This document shows, piece by piece, positions 51,115 to 60,259 of a stretch of 64,000 bases of DNA (the stretch's first letter is position 1; each line of letters opens with the position of its first letter). Source of the DNA: Nitrososphaerota archaeon (GTDB taxonomy: Archaea > Thermoproteota > Nitrososphaeria > Nitrososphaerales > Nitrosopumilaceae); assembly GCA_016872055.1 (NCBI GenBank), contig VHBH01000001.1, positions 248,001 to 312,000 of the forward strand. Reading direction: 5' to 3'. A model generated the notes under the pieces. It saw nothing but the letters and a program-made list of their open reading frames with translations, searched no databases and was not told where the DNA came from. A program made the position numbers and the translations under genes.

Positions 51115-52382
51115 TGCCTGACCTGCCTTAATGCGTAATCGTATGCGTGTATTGTCTTGTCCAAGTCAGATTCGGTGTGGGCATATGACAAAAATCCTGT
51201 CTCAAACTGAGATGGTGCAATAAAAATCCCCTCCTTTAACAAACTATGAAATAGTTTGTAGAATTTTTTACCATCTGCTCTTTTTGATGATGCATAGTCT
51301 GTGACCGGCTTGTCCGTAAAAAAGATCTGAAACATTGAGTCGATTGCATTTACTTGATGTTGTATTCCATATTTTATAGCTGATTCGTGAATGGATTTTG
51401 TCAAAGTTAGGCATTGTTTTGCCAGCTTGGGGTAGATTTTATTTTTTAATGCAGACATTGTGCGTATTGATGCTATACCGGCAGAAACGGAAATTGGATT
51501 GCCTGCAAATGTGCTTGCCTCGTAAACTTTACCTCCTGGTGCTAGCTGGTCCATTATCTCTTTTTTTCCGCCAACTGCAGAGATTACAAATCCATTTGAG
51601 AGAGATTTTCCAAGTGTTGTGACATCAGGTTTGATTCCAAATTGCTCCTGCGCACCCCCCAGACCCATCCTAAATCCGGTTATGATCTCATCGAATATCA
51701 GAGGAATGCCAGCTTGCTTTGTCATTTTTCTCATGTCTCGGAGAAAATTCTTTTCAGGAAGAATAATGCCCATGTTGCAAAGGATCGGCTCTACTATCAC
51801 ACCGGCAATGTCTTTGTTCTTTGAGATTATTTTGTCTAATTGTTCTGAATTGTTGTATTGAACCACTATGGTGTTTTTTGTAAAATCGTCAGGTATGCCA
51901 TCAGATACTGAGGTTCCTGCTAGTCCAGAGCCAGCTCGCACCAGCATTGATTCATGTGCTCCATGGTAGCAGCCTTCAAATTTTATTATCTTTTTTTTCT
52001 TTGTAAAGCCTCTTGCCAGTCTAATTGCTGTCATGGTGGCCTCAGATCCAGTGTTTACCAAACGCACCTTTTGCATTGAAGGATATGCTTTGTTGATCAG
52101 GGTTGCAAGTTCTACTTCAAGTGCTGTAGGTGCTCCATATAGTGTTCCTGTATTTAGCTGTTTTTGTACAGCAGAAATCACTTGTGGATGTCTGTGTCCC
52201 AAAATCATTGCGCCGTAACCTGTGCAATAATCGACATATTCGTTTCCGTCTTCATCCCAAATCAGGCTACCCTGGGCCTTTTTGACAAAAAACGGATATG
52301 GCTCAAAATATCGTACAGGACTGCTAACACCGGACGGGATTATTTTTTTTGCAGAATCAAATAGTTTTTTTGATTTAGGCAA
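51111..52382 (-). CDS. hemL: Glutamate-1-semialdehyde 2,1-aminomutase
   Basis: 423 residues, PLP enzyme giving 5-aminolevulinate. PSGVSSPVRYFEPYPFFVKK, DYCTGYGAMILGHRHPQVIS, IFDEIITGFRMGLGGAQEQF, and TTLGKSLSNGFVISAVGGKK (PLP lysine) are the family blocks. The start codon is TTG 52382; no better start lies close. It heads the operon hemL-hemC-cobA-hemD and supplies hemB with substrate. Confidence 0.94.
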   Translation of the reverse strand: MPKSKKLFDSAKKIIPSGVSSPVRYFEPYPFFVKKAQGSLIWDEDGNEYVDYCTGYGAMILGHRHPQVISAVQKQLNTGTLYGAPTALEVELATLINKAYPSMQKVRLVNTGSEATMTAIRLARGFTKKKKIIKFEGCYHGAHESMLVRAGSGLAGTSVSDGIPDDFTKNTIVVQYNNSEQLDKIISKNKDIAGVIVEPILCNMGIILPEKNFLRDMRKMTKQAGIPLIFDEIITGFRMGLGGAQEQFGIKPDVTTLGKSLSNGFVISAVGGKKEIMDQLAPGGKVYEASTFAGNPISVSAGIASIRTMSALKNKIYPKLAKQCLTLTKSIHESAIKYGIQHQVNAIDSMFQIFFTDKPVTDYASSKRADGKKFYKLFHSLLKEGIFIAPSQFETGFLSYAHTESDLDKTIHAYDYALRQVRQ

Positions 52383-52421
52383 CGAATTATAGTGGAATTT
52401 TTGTTATTATTAATTCTAGAC

Positions 52422-55400
52422 TTATTCACATTTTATGAGAATGTCATCGTCATTTTCCGATACTATACAAGAGTCTGAATCATCACCGCCATCAATTATA
52501 TCAACACCAGTCAATCCAATTAGGAAATCCTCGCCAGACTGTCCCTTGAGTATATCTGCGCCGTCTCCGCCATTGATGTAGTCGTTTCCTTCGTTTCCAT
52601 ATATGATGTCATCACCGTCACCTGCCAAAATACAGTCGTTTCCTTTACCTGCAGTTATGATATCGTCTCCTCCAAGGCTGATTATTAGGTCAGCTCGATT
52701 TGTCCCTACTAGAATATCGTCGTCTTCTGTACCGATTATGACATTGTATGACGATTCTGGTTTGCCGCATGCTTCCACATTTACTGTCTGGGTTTTGCTC
52801 ATCGAGTTGCCGAACATGTCCTGTACTGTCCAAGTTACTATTGTCTGTCCAAGTGGAAATGTTTCTGGGGCATCGTTAGTTATGTTTGGCGTATCATCCG
52901 TAAGATCAGTCGCGGTTGCAACACCCACGGATACTGGTGTCTTGAGCGATGTTGCATCAATCACTATATTATCAGGAATGGCCAGTGTTGGTGTTGAAGT
53001 ATCTACCACAGTTACCTTTTGTGTTATGGTGGATGTATTTCCTGCCTCGTCTGTTGCAGTCCAGGTTACAATGGTATCGCCTAGCGCAAATACAGACGGT
53101 GCATCGTTTTCGATGTGAACGTCGCTTACTGTGTCTTGTGCAATTGGTAATGATAATGAAATTATGTTTTGCGTTGCAGATGTAGCCTCTACTATCAAGC
53201 CTTCAGGTTGTGTTATTTTTGGTGTAGTAGTGTCTACTAGAGTGATTTTCTGGGTTGCAGACGCTATGTTTCCTGACAGGTCAGTTGTAGTCCAGGTTAC
53301 AATGGTCTCGCCCAATTGGAACACAGATGGTGCATCGTTTGTTATTGTGGATATTTCCACTAGATCTGCTGCATCTGCTTCTCCAAGAGATACAGTGTTT
53401 TCTCTAAATGATGTTGCCTCCACGGTAACGTCTTCTGGTGGCGTAATTATTGGCGATGTCGTATCTTGTATGGTGATTCGTTGTGTTGCAGTGGCTGAGT
53501 TGCCCGCCTCGTCTGTTGCAGTCCAGGTAACTGTTGTTTCTCCCAGCGGGAATTGTAATGGAGCGTCATTGGTCAATGATGTAATATCCAAAATATCAAA
53601 GACAGTTGGTACTACTAGGGTCACAGAATTGCCATCCTTGCTTGTCGCTTCTACGGTATTATCTGACATTTTAGAAAACTTTGGTGGAACAGTATCAACT
53701 ATGGTAATCTTTTGAGATACCGACTCTGAGTTGCCCGTGCTGTCCTTGGCAGTCCAGGTTACAATTGTATCCCCTACTGGGAAGAATTCAGGTGCATTGT
53801 TAGTAATGGATTCAATTCCGACGTTATCCGATACTGATGGCGTCTCTAGGGTTACTCTGTTTTCCAGTTTCGATGTTGCCTCTTGGGTGATATCAGACGG
53901 TGCAGAAATTGTCGGTTTTGTGGTGTCTTCTATTGTTATTTTTTGAGTGGCAGTGCTTGTGTTTCCAGCAGAGTCGGTTGCAGTCCAGGTTACAATGGTC
54001 TCGCCCAATTGGAATGACTCTGGTGCATCGTTTTCAACTGATACCAGTGCAACTTTATCTTCTGCTTTTGCTTCTCCCAATTCTACAACATTATCAGATG
54101 ACGAGGTTGCCTCTTGGGTGATATCTGCTGGCGATGTGATAATTGGATTTGTATTATCAGATATTGTGATTTTTTGAGTGGCGGTAGCCGAGTTGCCCGA
54201 TGAATCGCTTACTACCCAGGTGACTAGGGTTTCACCCAGTGAGAATGATTTTGGTGCATCGTTTGATATCGTAACCTCACTTACCGTGTCAGATGCTATT
54301 GGTTCGCCAAGAGATACCGCATTATCAGTCGGCGATGTTGCCTCAAAGGATACATCTGATGGTATTGTGATAATTGGCGATGTCGTGTCTTGTACAGTTA
54401 TAGTCTGACTTACAGTAGCCGAGTTTCCAGCCTCATCTGTTGCAGTCCAGGTGACAGTGGTTACTCCTAGCATGAAATAATCTGGTGCATCGTTAGTTAC
54501 TGATACCACCTCAACTAGATCATTTGTCTTGATATTTCCAAAGTCAACTGCGTTCTTGTTCTCGTTTGTTGCTTCTACCGTGATATCAAATACGCGGATT
54601 TCTGGTTTGGTGGTGTCCACAATACCTACTTTTTGCTCCACAGTAGATATCAGACCGGATGAATCTGTTGCAGTCCAGGTTACAATTGTATCCCCTACTG
54701 GGAAGAATTCAGGTGCATTGTTAGTAATGGATTCAATTCCGACGTTATCCGATACTGATGGCGTCTCTAGGGTTACTCTGTTTTCCAGTTTCGATGTTGC
54801 CTCTTGGGTGATATCAGACGGTGCAGAAATTGTCGGTTTTGTGGTGTCTTCTATTGTTATTTTTTGAGTGGCAGTGCTTGTGTTTCCAGCAGAGTCGGTT
54901 GCAGTCCAGGTTACAATGGTCTCGCCCAATTGGAATGACTCTGGTGCATCGCTAGTTATGTTAACTTCGCTTATTGTATCAGATGCAGTTGGTAATTGAA
55001 ATGATACCACATTATCTGAAGCAGATGTTGCCTCTTGGGTGATATCAGACGGTGCCATAATGCTTGGTGCGGTGGTATCGATAATGGTGACTTTTTGATT
55101 TGCAGTCGAGATATTTCCTGATGAATCTGTTGCAGTCCAGGTTACAATGGTCTCGCCCAATTGGAATGACTCCGGTGCATCGCTAGTAACGGATTCGACC
55201 TTGATTACATCGCTTACTTTGGCATCCCCAATCGATACTTGTGTTCCCTCCTTTCCTGTTGCCTCTTGTATTACATCAGCTGGAACATAGATTACTGGCG
55301 CTGTTGTGTCTACTACAGAGACTAGTTGTGTGGAGGTTTTTGTGTTGCCCGAAGTATCAGTTGCAGTCCAAGTTATACTGGTGTCTCCTAGTGAGAATGA

Positions 55401-57677
55401 TTCTGGCGCATCGCTAGTAACAGATGCTACTTCGACTAGATCAGTCGTCTTTGGAGTTCCAAGTTTCACGATATTTCCGGTTGTGTCTGTTGCCTCAAAG
55501 ATAATGTTTGGCGGGGCGGAGATTCCAGGAGCGGTAGTATCTATAATGGTGACATTTTGGGTCTTAGATACTGTATTTCCATAATTATCAGTTGCAGTCC
55601 AAGCTACTATAGTGGTTCCAAACGGATAATCTGAAGATCCATTGTGACTAATTGATGATACACCTGTTGCGTCAGTTGCTACAGGCTCGCCAAGAGATAC
55701 AATGTTGCCTGTCTTGCCAGTCGCCTCTTTGGTTACGTCGGCTGGAACAATCAAGGTTGGGGCCAAAGTATCTACTATTGTGATTGTCTGGTTTATGGTA
55801 GAATTGTTTCCAGAAACGTCCTTTGCCATCCATGTTACTTTGGTATCACCTATCGGGAAAAAAGTCGGTGCATTGTTAGTTATGGTGACAGCTTGAATAT
55901 CGGTTGCATTTGGTGGAATCAGAGAAACTATGTTCTGCTTTTCAGATATCGCCTCTATTGTTAGGTCTAAAATCGGTAGAATTGCTGGCTTTGTTGTATC
56001 TATTATGGTGACCTTTTGCGTTGCAGAACCTACATTTCCAGCTAAGTCCACTGCGGCCCACGTTACAGTGGTCTCACCCAGTGGAAAAGATTGCGGCGCA
56101 TCATTTGTAATTGATGATATTTCAGAATTATCGGTGACTGATGGCTGGCCTAATTCCACAGAGTTCTGATCAAGGCTTGTTGCCTCATAAGTTATTGCAG
56201 ATGGTGTCTTTACCTTTGGCGGTTTAGTGTCAATTATTGTTACGGTCTGTGTTACAATTGCCTCGTTTTTTGCAACATCGATTGCAGTCCAGGTGACTAT
56301 TGTCTCTCCATATTGATATGTATCTGGTGCATCGTTTTCTATTGATAAGACTCCAACCGAATCATTTACTGTTGGGTTGCCAAGGCTTACAGTGTTTTGA
56401 GCACCATTTGCTTCTAGTGTGATATCAGTCAACCCAGAAATTACTGGGGGTGTGGAATCGCCAACGGTAATGGTCTGGGTCGCAATTCCCATGTTTCCGG
56501 CATTGTCTATTGCAGTCCAGATTACTGTGGTTATACCAAGCGGGAATTCCTCTGGTGCGTTGCTGTTAAGGGATTTTATGCCAGATATGTCAGTTGCAAT
56601 CGCTTGGCCTATAGATACTCTGGTCAGGCCACCTGTTGCCTCTACGTAAAGGTCCTTTGGAGGTGTGATTGTGGGTTTTTTGAAATCAGTTCCTAAGGGT
56701 TTTGTGGTAGTTGTGGTTGTTTTGGGGGTTGTAGTTGTGCTCTCTGTTGCGGTGTCTTTGGAGCCAAACTTTTGAATTCTGTGATTGCTAGAATCCACTA
56801 CAAACAAATCGCCATCAGAGTCTACCACAACATCCTTTGGCATCTTAAATTGAGAATTGCCTATTCCTGTCTTGCCAAAGACGGTCACTGACTTTCCATC
56901 TTTGTCCAACACTACGATTCTATTATTGATAGAATCTGCAAGGATCAGATTTGATCCCGAATCAATATCAATTCCGTCTGGAGAAATAGCAAGACCACCA
57001 ACTGAAGAACTATAGCTGGTTAAAAATGCCCCATTAGAGTTGAATTTAAGAATTTTTTTGTTTCCAGCATCAGCGACGAAAACATTCCCGTCTGAATCCA
57101 ATGCTATTCCAAGCGGTGTTAGAAATCCGCCATCAGATGTTCCACTAAAGCCAATGATGGACATAAATTTTCCAGTAGAATCAAATTTTTGAACCCGCGA
57201 GTTGCCCGTATCAACAACAAAAACAAAATTGTCTTTGGACACTGCAATACCATTTGGAAGATTTAGCTTGCCCGGCTCGGTTCCTGTTCCTCCCCACGAG
57301 GAGACAAAGTTTCCATTGGTGTTAAATTTTTTTATAACGTTTTGTTCATGGTCTACCACATAGACGTGGCCTCCGCCCACTGCAATTCCTGCAGGTTCTT
57401 GAAACTCAGACTTGCCAGTTCCCTTGGAGCCCCATGCATGTAGGAATTCGCCATCGTTGTCAAATTTCTGGACTCGCGCATTTCCAAGATCTGTGACATA
57501 GATGTTGCCGGAATCATCTAGTGCGGCATATTGAGGATAGTTAAATGCGCCGGTCTTGACTAGCCCCTGTGTTCCAAAGCTGGATACATGTGGATAATTC
57601 ACGGCTGCCAGCGCAGGCTGGGATAATACCATAGTAAAAACAAAAAACGCTACTATCGTAGCTATTTTTAGCTGCAT
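52422..57677 (-). CDS. Giant secreted protein: NHL propeller, 17 HYR modules, RTX-like tail
   Basis: 1751 residues. A signal peptide (1-24, cleavage after PALA). About residues 28-310 carry six NHL repeats (units such as GNARVQKFDNDGEFLHAWGS and GNSRVQKFDSTGKFMSIIGF), a likely six-bladed propeller. A Thr-rich linker (about 312-332) follows. Residues 333-1635 are 17 tandem HYR (hyalin-repeat) modules of about 77 residues, each with DITxEAT, NDAPESFxLGETIVTWTATD and a closing TIxDTT. The last about 110 residues are acidic glycine-rich nonapeptides (AGDGDDIIY, GNEGNDYIN, GGDGADILK), a calcium-binding RTX-type tail. It is probably an extracellular or S-layer-linked adhesin or matrix protein. Two ABC-exporter genes lie upstream on the same strand. 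Confidence 0.9.
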   Translation of the reverse strand: MQLKIATIVAFFVFTMVLSQPALAAVNYPHVSSFGTQGLVKTGAFNYPQYAALDDSGNIYVTDLGNARVQKFDNDGEFLHAWGSKGTGKSEFQEPAGIAVGGGHVYVVDHEQNVIKKFNTNGNFVSSWGGTGTEPGKLNLPNGIAVSKDNFVFVVDTGNSRVQKFDSTGKFMSIIGFSGTSDGGFLTPLGIALDSDGNVFVADAGNKKILKFNSNGAFLTSYSSSVGGLAISPDGIDIDSGSNLILADSINNRIVVLDKDGKSVTVFGKTGIGNSQFKMPKDVVVDSDGDLFVVDSSNHRIQKFGSKDTATESTTTTPKTTTTTTKPLGTDFKKPTITPPKDLYVEATGGLTRVSIGQAIATDISGIKSLNSNAPEEFPLGITTVIWTAIDNAGNMGIATQTITVGDSTPPVISGLTDITLEANGAQNTVSLGNPTVNDSVGVLSIENDAPDTYQYGETIVTWTAIDVAKNEAIVTQTVTIIDTKPPKVKTPSAITYEATSLDQNSVELGQPSVTDNSEISSITNDAPQSFPLGETTVTWAAVDLAGNVGSATQKVTIIDTTKPAILPILDLTIEAISEKQNIVSLIPPNATDIQAVTITNNAPTFFPIGDTKVTWMAKDVSGNNSTINQTITIVDTLAPTLIVPADVTKEATGKTGNIVSLGEPVATDATGVSSISHNGSSDYPFGTTIVAWTATDNYGNTVSKTQNVTIIDTTAPGISAPPNIIFEATDTTGNIVKLGTPKTTDLVEVASVTSDAPESFSLGDTSITWTATDTSGNTKTSTQLVSVVDTTAPVIYVPADVIQEATGKEGTQVSIGDAKVSDVIKVESVTSDAPESFQLGETIVTWTATDSSGNISTANQKVTIIDTTAPSIMAPSDITQEATSASDNVVSFQLPTASDTISEVNITSDAPESFQLGETIVTWTATDSAGNTSTATQKITIEDTTKPTISAPSDITQEATSKLENRVTLETPSVSDNVGIESITNNAPEFFPVGDTIVTWTATDSSGLISTVEQKVGIVDTTKPEIRVFDITVEATNENKNAVDFGNIKTNDLVEVVSVTNDAPDYFMLGVTTVTWTATDEAGNSATVSQTITVQDTTSPIITIPSDVSFEATSPTDNAVSLGEPIASDTVSEVTISNDAPKSFSLGETLVTWVVSDSSGNSATATQKITISDNTNPIITSPADITQEATSSSDNVVELGEAKAEDKVALVSVENDAPESFQLGETIVTWTATDSAGNTSTATQKITIEDTTKPTISAPSDITQEATSKLENRVTLETPSVSDNVGIESITNNAPEFFPVGDTIVTWTAKDSTGNSESVSQKITIVDTVPPKFSKMSDNTVEATSKDGNSVTLVVPTVFDILDITSLTNDAPLQFPLGETTVTWTATDEAGNSATATQRITIQDTTSPIITPPEDVTVEATSFRENTVSLGEADAADLVEISTITNDAPSVFQLGETIVTWTTTDLSGNIASATQKITLVDTTTPKITQPEGLIVEATSATQNIISLSLPIAQDTVSDVHIENDAPSVFALGDTIVTWTATDEAGNTSTITQKVTVVDTSTPTLAIPDNIVIDATSLKTPVSVGVATATDLTDDTPNITNDAPETFPLGQTIVTWTVQDMFGNSMSKTQTVNVEACGKPESSYNVIIGTEDDDILVGTNRADLIISLGGDDIITAGKGNDCILAGDGDDIIYGNEGNDYINGGDGADILKGQSGEDFLIGLTGVDIIDGGDDSDSCIVSENDDDILIKCE
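53749..54030 (-). repeat. Perfect 282-base internal repeat, copy A
   Basis: Identical base for base by eye to 54670-54951, offset 921 bases (307 codons, four HYR modules). It encodes the end of one module plus nearly a whole second module. Neighbouring modules are only moderately similar, so the duplication or conversion is recent. Confidence 0.9.
54670..54951 (-). repeat. Perfect 282-base internal repeat, copy B
   Basis: Matches copy A at 53749-54030. The first base before each copy differs (G versus T on the plus strand) and the bases after diverge, which sets the ends. Part of the unit (about 50 bases, around 55131-55180) recurs a third time almost unchanged. Confidence 0.9.
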
Positions 57678-57752
57678 TTACGCATTGTTGGCTATTTCGG
57701 CAAAAGATCTGCCAAGTTAGGAATAGTTGAAGTTTAGGTCAATTTTTGACAC

Positions 57753-58529
57753 TTAGAACGGTTTGTTGACTTCGCGCGTAAAGACATAGCTTGCAATAAC
57801 TAACATCGAGACCACAAATGCGCCAATTATGCCCAGGCTCATTACTGCAGACACGCCTTCCGTCACACCAGTCATCATTTCACGCACTAGAAGAACGGTA
57901 TAGGTAACAGGGTTTAGCCTAGCAACTGTCGCAAGCCAGTCAGGGAGCAATTCCAATGGGAATAAAGCAGGACTTAGCATGAAAAGCGGCATCCCAAGAA
58001 AATTTATTATTCCCCAGAACGTCTCTTGCGATTTTGCAGTGGCAGCCACAATTACGGAAATTCCGGAAAATCCTAAAGAAAATAAAATTACAATTGCCAT
58101 TATTGGAATGATTACCAAGAGGTTTGAAAATGTGACACCAATTAGAATAGCAATTCCAATTATCAATGCCGACTGTATTGCAGAGATCATAGATATCGCA
58201 AGCATTTTTCCAAGCGCAATTGATGATCTTGAAGCTGGAGACACCAGCGCCTTGTTCATGAATCCGTACCTTCTGTCCCATAATGTGTTTACACCGCCAA
58301 AAACACTGGTAAATATCGCAGTCAGAATTATGACTCCAGGCGCCATGAACTCCAGATAGCTTCCATCAAAACCCACAGACTGGATAAGGGGTTGTGTTCC
58401 AGCAAAGGTGTGTCCTATTACAATTATCCAGATTGCGGGTTGGATCAGTCTGATCAAGACTCCGCTTCGGGATTTGCGGTATCTTTTCAGCTCGCGCCAA
58501 AACACAGTATAGGTATCATATAGCATCAT
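57753..58529 (-). CDS. ABC-2 type exporter permease
   Basis: 258 residues with six hydrophobic segments and the ABC-2 family outline (WRELKRYRKSRSGVLIRLIQ; VGFDGSYLEFMAPGVIILTA; FSLGFSGISVIVAATAKSQE; LFPLELLPDWLATVARLNPV). It pairs with the ATPase that overlaps it by 4 bases. The usual cargo of this DrrB/YadH class is lipid, drug or polysaccharide; the neighbouring giant secreted protein (75 bases downstream) makes a surface-polymer role worth considering. Confidence 0.9.
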   Translation of the reverse strand: MMLYDTYTVFWRELKRYRKSRSGVLIRLIQPAIWIIVIGHTFAGTQPLIQSVGFDGSYLEFMAPGVIILTAIFTSVFGGVNTLWDRRYGFMNKALVSPASRSSIALGKMLAISMISAIQSALIIGIAILIGVTFSNLLVIIPIMAIVILFSLGFSGISVIVAATAKSQETFWGIINFLGMPLFMLSPALFPLELLPDWLATVARLNPVTYTVLLVREMMTGVTEGVSAVMSLGIIGAFVVSMLVIASYVFTREVNKPF

Positions 58530-59533
58530 GCCTTCATCCTCTGCATTTTGCGGTATTCCTTTCTTCTATCATATGATTTCCGAGTGTTGTCGTCGCGCAT
58601 GTCATGGCCGGTAAAAGAAAGAAACACGTCGTCAAGTGTCGGCTGCTTTATGGACACTGATTTTATTACAATACCAAGACTAGAAGAAAGAGAAAGTATC
58701 ATTGGGGCAACCTCAGTTCCCTTTGCGGAAAAAACGGTAATGATATCGTCTAGAATCGTGGCGTCGCGCACAAACTCGATTTGTTTTATTTTTGAGACAA
58801 GCTCGGCCTTTGCCGGATTTTCCTGTATTGTGAGGGAAATTATGCCTCCACCAAGTGCATTTTTGAGACTTGAAGGAGCACCTATTGTCTGAATTTTGCC
58901 GTGGTCTATTATTCCGACTCGCCCGCAAAGCTTGTCGGCTTCCTCCATGTAATGGGTAGTAAGAAAAATAGTCATCTTGTATTCATTGTGGATTTTTTTG
59001 ATATATTCCCAGATTTTCTGCCTAGTTTGTATGTCAAGGCCCACAGTCGGCTCATCTAGAAATAATACTTTGGGCCTATGCAATAATCCACCTGCAATTT
59101 CCAATCTCTTTCGCATTCCGCCAGAATATGTAATGGCCGCGTCGTTTGACTTGTCGTCTAATTCTACTAGATTTAGAAGTTCCTCGATTCTGGAATTTAT
59201 TTGATCTTTGTGGATGTGGTTTAGCCTTGCCTGTAGTAAGAGATTTTCCCTGCCTGTCAGATATTCATCAATTGTTATGTCTTGCTGTACATAGCCGATC
59301 CTTGCACGGACATTTTTTTGCTGAGTTGCAACATTATACCCTGCGACAAATGCCTCTCCCCCTGACGGCTTGAGCAATGTGGTTAGGATCATCATTGTTG
59401 TGCTTTTGCCTGCACCGTTTGGCCCCAAAAATCCAAAGATCTCGCCTTCCTCTACACCAATTGATATTCCGTCGATTGCCACCGTTCCGGACTTAAAGAT
59501 TTTTTTGAGATCCTTGGTTTGTATAGAATACAC
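58526..59533 (-). CDS. ABC exporter ATPase (DrrA-like)
   Basis: 335 residues. Walker A GPNGAGKSTTMMILTTLL, Q-loop VQQDITIDEYLTGREN, signature TYSGGMRKRLEIAGGLL, and Walker B VLFLDEPTVGLDIQTRQ are all present. The C-terminal about 100 residues are the DUF4162-like extension of DrrA-type exporters. The start is GTG 59533 with a TATA box about 26 bases before it. The basic tail (RKSYDRRKEYRKMQRMKA) continues to the permease start. Confidence 0.93.
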   Translation of the reverse strand: MYSIQTKDLKKIFKSGTVAIDGISIGVEEGEIFGFLGPNGAGKSTTMMILTTLLKPSGGEAFVAGYNVATQQKNVRARIGYVQQDITIDEYLTGRENLLLQARLNHIHKDQINSRIEELLNLVELDDKSNDAAITYSGGMRKRLEIAGGLLHRPKVLFLDEPTVGLDIQTRQKIWEYIKKIHNEYKMTIFLTTHYMEEADKLCGRVGIIDHGKIQTIGAPSSLKNALGGGIISLTIQENPAKAELVSKIKQIEFVRDATILDDIITVFSAKGTEVAPMILSLSSSLGIVIKSVSIKQPTLDDVFLSFTGHDMRDDNTRKSYDRRKEYRKMQRMKA

Positions 59534-59554
59534 TGATATGGTTCCCAGATATTG

Positions 59555-59562
59555 CTATAAAA
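59555..59562 (-). promoter_or_regulatory. TATA box for the ABC exporter
   Basis: TTTTATAG on the minus strand is 22-29 bases before GTG 59533. It may also drive the giant gene downstream. Confidence 0.5.
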
Positions 59563-59721
59563 TTCTAGGTTTTTGTATTAAAGCCCGCACAAAAAAAATA
59601 ACAAATTATTTTATAAAGTAATTATGGGGTTTGTCATGTAAATATTTCCTCAAATGTTGAGATAGCACTACAAAATGGCATGCCGGTTTGCGCTGCATGC
59701 AAGTCAAGAATAAAATAAAAA

Positions 59722-60171
59722 TTAGTGTAGGTTCTTGAACTGTTCTTTTGTCAGCTTCAGGATTACTTTATTTCCAACACCCCAAATGTCAGACTTGGTA
59801 ACGATTCTTGTGTGAATCAGGCCGTCAGATACTTCGATGGAGTGTAGTTCATTTGTCTGCGGGTCCTTTACCAATCGCTTTATCTTGCCCAGCTTGTGGC
59901 CGTCAATGTCTGTTACATGGGAGTTGGTCCTGACTGGCGACCTTGAGAGTAAAAGAGTCTCCTCTGTGAAATGGTCAATGTATTCTGCTGGCAAATAGTA
60001 ATCCTTGTGGAACCCTTGATGTATTGTGACTCCAGATACTGCTAGGGTCTTGGAGTTGATGTGGATGTGCTTTACTTCGCCGTACTTGATTCCCTCTCGG
60101 TCAACTACGCGCTTGCCTGTGAATGTGTCTGCGGTGCAGTTGTTTTGTGGTATTTCTTCTAGTGCTGCCAT
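59722..60171 (-). CDS. PRC-barrel domain protein
   Basis: 149 residues (start ATG 60171, MAALEEIPQ). Two PRC-barrel-like units: GKRVVDREGIKYGEVKHIHI, then SHVTDIDGHKLGKIKRLVKD, PQTNELHSIEVSDG. PRC barrels bind RNA or protein partners, as in RimM. A TATA-like AT stretch lies about 26 bases before this ATG, which argues against the longer frame beginning at 60222. Role unknown. Confidence 0.75.
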   Translation of the reverse strand: MAALEEIPQNNCTADTFTGKRVVDREGIKYGEVKHIHINSKTLAVSGVTIHQGFHKDYYLPAEYIDHFTEETLLLSRSPVRTNSHVTDIDGHKLGKIKRLVKDPQTNELHSIEVSDGLIHTRIVTKSDIWGVGNKVILKLTKEQFKNLH

Positions 60172-60259
60172 GCTGTACGATTTTGAAAATAGTTTATCCA
60201 AGCCAAAAATCACAATTTTCAATCAATCGGATTAAATTACTTGACTTTGGGCACGCCTC

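Noticed and set aside
53700..54950. Long plus-strand reading frames opposite the giant gene
   Set aside because: They mirror the regular codon pattern of the HYR modules on the other strand, have no starts with promoters, and match no family.
56700..56760. Thr-rich stretch in the giant gene as a microsatellite
   Set aside because: It is a short coding hinge (mixed ACA/ACC/ACT codons) between propeller and HYR array, not a pure DNA repeat.
59590..59720. Possible short protein ending MPVCAACKSRIK with a CxxC
   Set aside because: No start codon in frame fits a promoter, only one cysteine pair is present, and the frame is closed just upstream.
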